From Brevibacterium aurantiacum (GTDB lineage Bacteria > Actinomycetota > Actinomycetes > Actinomycetales > Brevibacteriaceae): DNA of 64,000 nt. The notes beneath the pieces were generated by a model that ran no database searches, was not told where the DNA came from, and saw only the letters and a list, made by a program, of their open reading frames with translations. The position numbers were made by a program, and so were the translations under genes. The stretch spans positions 45,832 to 109,831 of the forward strand of contig NZ_FXZB01000018.1 in assembly GCF_900169065.1 (NCBI RefSeq). Direction: 5' to 3'. Shown here piece after piece: positions 58,442 to 64,000 of this stretch; within the stretch, counting starts at the first letter, position 1, and each line of letters starts with the position of its first letter.

Positions 58442-58689
58442 GAGTGCCGCTGCGCGATGGGGTCGGTCACCGCTTCATGCGGGTTGGCCGACTGGTCTGC
58501 CGTCTTGCTGTTGTCTTTCTTGTCATTGTCTTTCTTGTCGTCGCCTCTCGGATCGGATGCTTCGTCCTTGAGGATGCGCATCGATTGGCCGAGGCTCTTG
58601 GCCAGGGCCGGGAGTTTGGCGGCGCCGAAGACGAGGATGATGATGGCCAAAACGATGAGGGCGTGCCAGCCCGTGAGATTGTGCAGCAT
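58438..58689 (-). CDS. tatA: TatA-type translocase subunit
   Basis: The 83-residue pore-forming subunit has a short membrane helix (ALIVLAIIILVFG), the hinge FGAAKLPALAKSLGQSMRILK and a charged tail. FGAAKLP departs a little from the usual FGxKKLP. GAAAGG precedes the ATG, 26 bp after the dioxygenase-like gene, so the two are probably co-transcribed. Confidence 0.9.
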   Translation of the reverse strand: MLHNLTGWHALIVLAIIILVFGAAKLPALAKSLGQSMRILKDEASDPRGDDKKDNDKKDNSKTADQSANPHEAVTDPIAQRHS

Positions 58690-58715
58690 GATCTGAAGTC
58701 CTTTCGGTTGCTCGT

Positions 58716-59690
58716 CTATTTCTCCGCCGAGGCGGCTCCACCTTCCGCAGGCGTGCCGCCCTCGGGTGGTGCTCCGCCTTCCGGAGGTTCGCCGCCTTCC
58801 CCGCCGCCGCCTCCGGGTTCGGCTCCTCCGGTCGGCTCTGTGCCTGTGTCGACGGGCACGTCCAGCGAGGCTACGTAGCCCTTGTCAGTGTCGCCGCTGA
58901 TCGTCGCCATCTGGTGCTCTCCCCCGTCATCGCCGAAGACATTGTCATCGTCGAGGCTGACGTTGGACAGATTCTCGGCCGATCCGTCGTAGACGGAGAG
59001 TTCGAAGACCGCGTTGCAGGCGTCCTCGGGCAGAGCCATCTGTGAGGTGGCAATGGCGTTGTCGGCATCGGTGATGGAGTCGACGTCCGGGTAGATCTCG
59101 AAGTGGATGTGAGTCCATCTTCCGGTGTAGCAGGCGGGGAAGACCGAGGTGAAGGTGACTTCCCCCTTCTCGTCGGCGACTTGGACACCGCGCAGCCAGG
59201 TCGCATCCTCGACGCCCTCGGAGTACATGGAGTAGCGGCCCTGTGCATCGCAGTGCCAGGCGTAGACGGCCACCCCTTCGAATGCCTTGTTGTCATTGGC
59301 CATGTCGGTGACCTTGAGGGTGAAGGTCAGTGCCACGCCCTCGACCGTTTCACTGCCGTCGATGTTCGACCGGATGTCGGAGCGCACGATTCCCGATTGT
59401 TCGAGGATGTCCGGACCGTTTGAGCCATCAGCCGGGTAGGGGCCGGCGGTCTCATCGGGGATCTCCGTCACTGAGCTGTCGCTGCCGGAGGCAGAGTTCA
59501 TTCCGCAGGCGGCCAGCGCCACCGTTCCGATGCCGGCGCCGACGACCCCGAGGACGCTGCGACGGCTGAAGAGGGTGCGAATGTCGAACGCCGCGCCCTG
59601 GTCGACGACCTCCTCGTCGGGGTGATCGAGGAGCCGCCCTTCATAGGTCGGTCCGTCGGGGGTCTCCTCTGGTTCTGGTACTCGAGCCAT
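58716..59690 (-). CDS. Tat-exported lipoprotein of the intradiol dioxygenase fold
   Basis: The 324-residue protein has an unusually long n-region, then a twin-arginine signal SRRSVLG (near 42-48), a hydrophobic core and the lipobox LAAC. The mature part has the aromatic-ring-dioxygenase beta fold: AGPYPADG, YAWHCDAQGRYSMYS and CYTGRWTHIHFEI, which keep a Tyr and the two His iron ligands (HxH). A Gly/Glu/Pro-rich tail ends it. It would be a surface-bound intradiol dioxygenase or a non-catalytic relative; the substrate is unknown. First gene of the tat operon. Confidence 0.87.
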   Translation of the reverse strand: MARVPEPEETPDGPTYEGRLLDHPDEEVVDQGAAFDIRTLFSRRSVLGVVGAGIGTVALAACGMNSASGSDSSVTEIPDETAGPYPADGSNGPDILEQSGIVRSDIRSNIDGSETVEGVALTFTLKVTDMANDNKAFEGVAVYAWHCDAQGRYSMYSEGVEDATWLRGVQVADEKGEVTFTSVFPACYTGRWTHIHFEIYPDVDSITDADNAIATSQMALPEDACNAVFELSVYDGSAENLSNVSLDDDNVFGDDGGEHQMATISGDTDKGYVASLDVPVDTGTEPTGGAEPGGGGGEGGEPPEGGAPPEGGTPAEGGAASAEK

Positions 59691-59802
59691 GGTGTGTCCT
59701 TCGTTCGGTGGATGTTGATGACTCCATCGTGCGGACCGGCTCTGGCCACGAACTGTGGCATTCCTATGTCAGGCCTGTGGATCGCTCGGGCCTGTGGATC
59801 GA

Positions 59803-60765
59803 TCAGACCTGCCGGTCGCGCGGCGCAGACTGCGCCGCGTCCCACCACTGCAGAACTCGGGTTGCCTGGAGGGTCACCCATTTCGACGGTTCACCGGTCG
59901 GCGCGTCGATGTGGAACCAGACATCACCGTCCAGTCGGTGTCCCTGCAGCCAGGTTCCGTCGCTCTGACCCTGAGACCTGATGACCTCGATCGCCTCGCC
60001 CATGCGCGGATCTGGGGTGGTGTTGTCGGCCTCCCGGAAGTAGTCGGCTGCGGCGAGGACGTTGTAATAGGCCCGCCGAGGATGGGCGAGGCTGAATACG
60101 CGGTCATAGAAGGGCTCCCCTGTCGACAGCCTGCGGAAGAGGTCGCGACGCAGCAGGTATTCCTCTCCGCGGGCGCGAGCGTCCGCAACCCGCTCCGTGT
60201 CGCCGGTGCGCACCTGATAATCGAGGAGGCCGATCAGTGCGTTGAGCGTGGAATGGAAGGAGGCCACCGTCGACCCTTCCACCCATTCGCAGTTCCAGCC
60301 CCCGTCGTCGAGCTGATGGTCGAGGAACCAGTCGACGATCGCGTCGACGTCGGCACCGAGCCACAGGCCGTTCGACAGCGTCATCGCGTTGATGCACACG
60401 TCGACTTCCCCACCCCAATAGGGCATGTCCTCGTATTCCCAGCGCACCGGGATCAGCTTCTCAGCGGTACCCTCCAGCGCCGAGGCGGGAGCTCCCCAGT
60501 CTCGAAGCTGGTTGAGCGCCCATGTGGTGGCCGTCCACGGCTGCGGACCTTCGCCCCTGAAGTCCGACGGAAAGTATGCGCCTCCAGCCCACTGCCCGTC
60601 CGCGTCCTGGAGACGCAGAAGCTCACGGCCGAACCCCTCGCTCGGCACCTTCGCCCGAGTCGCCTGCCAGATGTCTTCGTCACGGTCCAACAGGTCGCGT
60701 TCGACCTGCCAGCGCAGTGCCGGGTCGGAGTCGAGGAGCCAGTTGCTGAGCCGAGTGTCAATCAT
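59803..60765 (-). CDS. Squalene-cyclase-like alpha/alpha-toroid protein
   Basis: A 320-residue soluble protein with QW-like repeats (DGQWAGG, DGGWNCEW, DGTWLQG) of the terpenoid-cyclase/prenyltransferase toroid. The DxDD motif of true squalene-hopene cyclases is not present, so catalytic cyclisation is doubtful. Similar short actinobacterial proteins have no known function. It follows the Tat operon on the same strand after about 110 bp but is transcribed toward it. Confidence 0.75.
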   Translation of the reverse strand: MIDTRLSNWLLDSDPALRWQVERDLLDRDEDIWQATRAKVPSEGFGRELLRLQDADGQWAGGAYFPSDFRGEGPQPWTATTWALNQLRDWGAPASALEGTAEKLIPVRWEYEDMPYWGGEVDVCINAMTLSNGLWLGADVDAIVDWFLDHQLDDGGWNCEWVEGSTVASFHSTLNALIGLLDYQVRTGDTERVADARARGEEYLLRRDLFRRLSTGEPFYDRVFSLAHPRRAYYNVLAAADYFREADNTTPDPRMGEAIEVIRSQGQSDGTWLQGHRLDGDVWFHIDAPTGEPSKWVTLQATRVLQWWDAAQSAPRDRQV

Positions 60766-60881
60766 CGTTGATTCCCTACGGTGGGCACATGTGTGAAACC
60801 GAGTCTACGTCCGGAGCAACCGTCGTGGTGATGAGTCGAGATCCCGGCAGGCAGCCCCTTACTACTCGTCGGTGACGACTA

Positions 60882-61784
60882 CTATTCGTCGACGATCGGG
60901 CCCAGTTCAGGGCGCTTGGCCACTCGTCCGTCCCCTGAGGACTTGCCCGTCAGCCGTCGATAGATCCACGGCCTGACGTGCTTCCACCACCATTGTGCCT
61001 CGATGCTGGCTGTGCGCACCGGCGCCGGACCCTCAGGAGGGCTGAGGAAATCGAAGTCGATCGGGACGCCGAAGCTCGCTGCCGCGGCACAGGCGAGCCG
61101 CTCGTGGCCCAGCGCGGCAAGGTGAAGGCGATCTTCGTCCCATGCACGGGGATCTTCGAACACCGAATTGGTGGTGTTGGTCAGCGGCAGGACTCCGTGG
61201 GAATCGACGAGGTGCTGATAGATCGCATTGAGACGCAGTCGACGGGTGTTGATCAGCGGCCCAGCTGGCGAGACTCCGGCGATATTGGGGATGGGGACGA
61301 CGTAGACCTTGGTGCCAGCAGCCGTCAGTGGCTCGACGATCCCGATGAGGGCGGACTTCAGCGCGCCGAAGTCGACACGGGGTCGCATGATGTCATTCAT
61401 CCCGGCGGTCAGCGTGACGAAATCGGGCCGCAGCGCGATGGCCGTCCGGATCTGCGTGTCGACGACCTGGGCCGTCTTGTAACCGCGCACGGCCAGATTC
61501 GCATAGTGGATGGCCCGGTGCTGTCCGTAGTGCGCAGTCAGCAGGGATGCCAGGCGATCGGTCCAGCCTCGCGGGCTGCCATCGGGCCAGGGCTCGTCAC
61601 CCACCCCCTCGGAGAGACTGTCGCCGATCGCAATGTAGCGCAGCGGCAGGCTGGGATCGCCGCTCACAGCGTCACCGTCATCAGGACCCGACCGCACGAG
61701 GGCCGACAACCGAGTTCGTTCGCTTCGTGACGGCGGGGGAAGAGGTCTTTCATCATAGGCTCCATCGGTCAACTGGCTGAGCAA
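60882..61784 (-). CDS. SGNH/GDSL hydrolase
   Basis: A 300-residue serine esterase or lipase-like enzyme. Block I GDSLSEG, the block III GMND with oxyanion Asn and block V DRLHL with the catalytic Asp/His are present. No signal peptide is evident. The best start is a TTG at 61784 with AGGATGA upstream; the first 40 residues are not conserved, so a later start is possible. Confidence 0.85.
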   Translation of the reverse strand: MLSQLTDGAYDERPLPPPSRSERTRLSALVRSGPDDGDAVSGDPSLPLRYIAIGDSLSEGVGDEPWPDGSPRGWTDRLASLLTAHYGQHRAIHYANLAVRGYKTAQVVDTQIRTAIALRPDFVTLTAGMNDIMRPRVDFGALKSALIGIVEPLTAAGTKVYVVPIPNIAGVSPAGPLINTRRLRLNAIYQHLVDSHGVLPLTNTTNSVFEDPRAWDEDRLHLAALGHERLACAAAASFGVPIDFDFLSPPEGPAPVRTASIEAQWWWKHVRPWIYRRLTGKSSGDGRVAKRPELGPIVDE

Positions 61785-61868
61785 CGATCATCCTAGTCCC
61801 GCACCTACCCCTGGTCCATCGAAAATAGACACACTGAAGTTTCAATTATTCAGGTAGCCTTGTTTTTT

Positions 61869-62114
61869 ATGAAGGAGCCAACCTCCGACCGTCGGCGCAA
61901 CCGGCGAGAAGCGCTCATCCTGATGGCCCTCGTTCTGTGCGTCCACTCCTGCTTCAAGCTCCTCGGCTGGGGCTCACAGGATCTGTCCTGGTGGCAGGTC
62001 ATTCTGGTCGCCCCCGTGTCTGCGGCGATCTACTGGTTGCTCGCCACTGCATTTCGCAAGTTTGCGGACTGTAAGCCGGATGCGGAGGATGTCTCGCCGA
62101 GGCTGCGGAATTAA
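61869..62114 (+). CDS. Small membrane protein
   Basis: An 81-residue protein with a basic N-terminus and two hydrophobic segments (LILMALVLCVHSCFKLLGW and VILVAPVSAAIYWLLATAF). I do not recognise it. A TAGCCT box (61854-61859) just before the ATG suggests a nearly leaderless transcript. It is the last chromosomal gene before the element edge. Confidence 0.6.
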   Translation: MKEPTSDRRRNRREALILMALVLCVHSCFKLLGWGSQDLSWWQVILVAPVSAAIYWLLATAFRKFADCKPDAEDVSPRLRN

Positions 62115-62158
62115 GCCGTACGGACGCTGAGTCGTGAGCATCCTGGGTCGTGAATCAG

Positions 62159-62191
62159 AAAGGACCCCCACCCGGACAGTGGAGGTCCTTT
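62159..62191 (-). terminator. Orphan tRNA terminator
   Basis: Arms AAAGGACC and GGTCCTTT, extended by CCAC/GTGG across a mismatch, form a terminator read on the minus strand into TTTCT. It lies nine bases beyond the 3' end of a tRNA fragment, so it was probably the terminator of the intact tRNA gene. Confidence 0.7.
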
Positions 62192-62200
62192 TCGTCGAAG

Positions 62201-62238
62201 TAGCGGGAGGGGGACTCGATCCCCCGACCTCACGATTA
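62201..62238 (-). other. tRNA 3' fragment, probable attachment site
   Basis: On the minus strand the 38 bases contain the 3' anticodon stem, a T arm with the ATCGAGT loop between GGGGG and CCCCC, and an acceptor end TCCCGCTA, but no 5' half can be found upstream. The fragment fits the 3' end of an elongator tRNA-Met gene of this lineage, from memory of that tRNA. With the recombinase gene 770 bp away it is the likely att site at the left edge of an integrated element. Confidence 0.7.
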
Positions 62239-62368
62239 ACAGATTCCAAGCAGACATGCTTCGACTCCGACGTGAACTCGCTTCGCAACCTAGTGGCACT
62301 GGGCAATTACTTGCCGCATCGTGGGTTGTCGCACTCCGTAACCTGGTGATCGAAGGCGCTGACGACCA

Positions 62369-62653
62369 ATGAAAACGAATCACCTCACCATCCGGTCCGA
62401 GAAGGCAATCCTCACGCGTGCAGGGTTCGACTATTCAGAGCTCAGTTTCACGATCATCAACCGGTCTGGCTCTCATATGGGTGGCCGCTACACCGGGCAT
62501 CGTGTCGAACAATTTGACGTTCGGATTGCCGGCCAACCAGACAGCCGCAGGACTGTGCGCGCGATTCTCGGTGAACGCGGCTTAGAAGTAGCACCCATGC
62601 CGGACCATGACGATTGGAGCCGCGGCTCCGTTGCGATACCTGCCCATGGATAA
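62369..62653 (+). CDS. Hypothetical protein of the element
   Basis: A 94-residue soluble protein with no motif known to me. It has no strong Shine-Dalgarno and a base composition somewhat lower in GC than the chromosomal genes. Coding is plausible but unproven. Confidence 0.45.
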   Translation: MKTNHLTIRSEKAILTRAGFDYSELSFTIINRSGSHMGGRYTGHRVEQFDVRIAGQPDSRRTVRAILGERGLEVAPMPDHDDWSRGSVAIPAHG

Positions 62654-62721
62654 CTCCGCGTCAGCACCGTGCAATAGCCTGCTGGATACAAACCGCAGCT
62701 CAAGTCTAAGGAGAAGTCACC

Positions 62722-62943
62722 ATGGACTTCGGAGTCATCGTTGCGCTAGTAATCGGAGGCTTCATACTGGTCGGCGTCCTCGGCATAACTGTCAGGCTTG
62801 CCTTCTTCGCCTGTGCCGCATTAGCAGCAGCATCTTTCCTCCAAATTTTCCTGGTCGAATCATCGGGTCCACTTTGGCTAGCTGCCATCGGCGGAACGAT
62901 CGGATTCTTCCTCTTCGGAGCACTCCTTGGCAGGCCTCAGTAA
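62722..62943 (+). CDS. Small hydrophobic protein of the element
   Basis: A 73-residue, almost wholly hydrophobic protein with two or three membrane segments and Gly-rich packing motifs. AAGGAG lies 9 bases before the ATG, good evidence for translation. Function unknown. Confidence 0.6.
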   Translation: MDFGVIVALVIGGFILVGVLGITVRLAFFACAALAAASFLQIFLVESSGPLWLAAIGGTIGFFLFGALLGRPQ

Positions 62944-63005
62944 AGCCGAACAAGTTAGGGCATGCTAAAAACAATCTCACTTCCCCTATTCGAAAGTGAG
63001 ATCCC

Positions 63006-63926
63006 ATGTCAGACCTCCAGCTGTCGAAACCACACCAGGCGATCCACGACGCGTTCACGACCGCCCTATCGACCTACCGCTCTCCATACACAGTCGAGCT
63101 ACGCGGCTACTATCTCCAACGGCTCATGACATGGGCTCAGGACACCACCGAGCACGGTTCTGTCCTCAGACTCACCCTCGAAGATTTCCACACTTGGCTT
63201 TCCAAAGACGTTGGCCCAGCAATCTCCACAAAACGATCTGCCCGCTCTACCCTCAGTGTGTTTTACGAATGGGCCGAAACGATCGGCAAGATCAAGAAGA
63301 ACCCTGCGCGCAAGCTTTCCAGCATGCGCAACAGCGTCGGAATCCCGAACCCGTGCCCGACTGATGACATTCAACGAGCCCTCGACCGAGCAACACGCCC
63401 CATCGACGTACTGATGATCCTCTTCGGCGAACTCCAAGGAATGCGAGCCGGTGAGATCTCTCGAGCCCACTCCGACGACGTCATGCTTCCCACCAAGGAA
63501 CTCCGCATACTCGGCAAGGGCAACAAACAACGCCTCGTCCCCCTCCACCCCCTCATGCAGGAACTGTTGCCACAATTCCCAACCGGATACTTCTTCCCTT
63601 CGGACCGGAACCCCTCGGGACACATGTTGCCCCGTTCAATCGGTCGACGTGTTCGGCATCTTCTTGGTTTCCAACCCGGAAGAAATGCACACTCGCTGCG
63701 CCACAAGTTCGGCGTCGACGCCCTCGAGCTCAACCCCGACCTTATGGGCTTGCGAGACCTTCTTGGCCACGCGTCCGTTGCTACGACGCAGATCTACACA
63801 AAAGCGTCCAGCAGTCGGTTGCGCAAGCTCGTTGACGACATTCCAGAACCGCCCGGGCACCGCGACAGACTCCAAGCGCTTAACCTTGATCCACCGATGC
63901 GAGTAGCCGGATCAAGCCGCGCGTGA
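63006..63926 (+). CDS. Tyrosine recombinase/integrase
   Basis: A 306-residue site-specific recombinase. The N-terminal part is a SAM-like DNA-binding domain; the catalytic part has Arg147 (GMRAGEI), Lys171 (GKGNKQRLVP), His229 and Arg232 (HSLRHKFG), His255 (LLGHASVATTQ) and the nucleophile Tyr264 (IYTKA). All catalytic residues are intact. It probably integrates the element at the tRNA site 770 bp away. It lies close to the window edge, so the rest of the element is beyond it. Confidence 0.9.
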   Translation: MSDLQLSKPHQAIHDAFTTALSTYRSPYTVELRGYYLQRLMTWAQDTTEHGSVLRLTLEDFHTWLSKDVGPAISTKRSARSTLSVFYEWAETIGKIKKNPARKLSSMRNSVGIPNPCPTDDIQRALDRATRPIDVLMILFGELQGMRAGEISRAHSDDVMLPTKELRILGKGNKQRLVPLHPLMQELLPQFPTGYFFPSDRNPSGHMLPRSIGRRVRHLLGFQPGRNAHSLRHKFGVDALELNPDLMGLRDLLGHASVATTQIYTKASSSRLRKLVDDIPEPPGHRDRLQALNLDPPMRVAGSSRA

Positions 63927-63934
63927 AATGGAAA

Positions 63935-63998
63935 TGCCCCTTCTGAACTGGGAAAATGATGATGTTCGAAGTCAACATTCCCGTTCAAGAAAGGGGCA
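63935..63998. repeat. Inverted repeat behind the integrase gene
   Basis: Arms of about 20 bp (TGCCCCTT... and ...AAGGGGCA) stand 9 bp after the integrase stop, separated by about 22 bp. The structure may be a terminator or part of a recombination site. Confidence 0.6.
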
Positions 63999-64000
63999 CC

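Noticed and set aside
62201..62290. A functional tRNA gene at the element edge
   Set aside because: Only the 3' part folds; there is no matching 5' acceptor arm or D arm within the expected distance.
62201..64000. A prophage
   Set aside because: No capsid, terminase, portal or lysis gene is in view; only the integrase and two small genes can be seen, so the type of element cannot be told.

Overview
The window is high-GC actinobacterial DNA. Evidence: a FurA-KatG pair, a HadA/HadB-MurB block, an adrenodoxin-reductase-type FprA next to a 7Fe ferredoxin, an APS-type CysH without CysC, many GTG/TTG starts and RpoB/RpoC of actinobacterial type. The gene set fits a Micrococcales-type organism, and Brevibacterium is my best guess; that genus call is inference.

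Layout, left to right. 1-4.7 kb: the str operon on the minus strand (rpsL-rpsG-fusA-tuf). 5.2-8 kb: furA-katG on the plus strand. 8-14.5 kb: a minus-strand operon of a GT2/GtrA glycosyltransferase, a GT39 membrane glycosyltransferase, an OmpR-type regulator and its sensor kinase, followed by a gene for a repeat-rich membrane protein; the operon and that gene share an almost identical 22-bp upstream motif. 14.6-16.3 kb: a DUF1707 protein overlapping pfkA. 16.4-23.8 kb: rpoB-rpoC. 24-26 kb: a tandem-GNAT acetyltransferase divergent from a metallo-beta-lactamase-fold hydrolase. 25.9-29.1 kb: three overlapping genes for paralogous membrane proteins that I cannot name. 29.2-30.5 kb: rplJ-rplL with a leader attenuator. 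30.6-34.7 kb: alcohol and aldehyde dehydrogenases with a GAF-type regulator. 34.8-37.7 kb: tRNA-Trp, secE, nusG, rplK, rplA. 37.8-41.5 kb: hadA-like, hadB-like, murB and a membrane metallophosphoesterase. 41.8-47.3 kb: an ATP-grasp enzyme with a NylB-like serine hydrolase, then an MFS exporter and an FAD amine oxidase. 47.5-54.9 kb: a seven-gene assimilatory sulfate reduction operon. 55-56.6 kb: a sirohydrochlorin chelatase and an aldo/keto reductase. 56.8-59.7 kb: a lipoprotein, then a complete tatA-tatC-tatB set directly behind a Tat-lipoprotein dioxygenase-like gene. 59.8-62.1 kb: a cyclase-like protein, an SGNH hydrolase and a small membrane protein. From about 62.2 kb: the left edge of an integrated element, marked by a 38-nt 3' fragment of a tRNA gene resembling elongator tRNA-Met, the orphaned tRNA terminator, two small unknown genes and a tyrosine recombinase.

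How the genes work together. In the sulfur operon, CysD/CysN make APS, CysH reduces it to sulfite and Sir reduces sulfite to sulfide; FprA and FdxA can supply electrons, and CobA plus the CbiX protein from the next operon can make siroheme for Sir. AdhP and the aldehyde dehydrogenase form an alcohol-to-acid route beside their probable regulator. The Tat genes probably export the dioxygenase-like lipoprotein encoded first in their operon. The two-component system probably controls its own glycosyltransferase operon and the repeat-rich membrane protein through the shared motif.

Most promising for new biology are the three-paralog membrane operon, the shared regulatory motif, the Tat operon tied to its likely substrate, the ATP-grasp/serine-hydrolase pair and the element edge at 62.2 kb.
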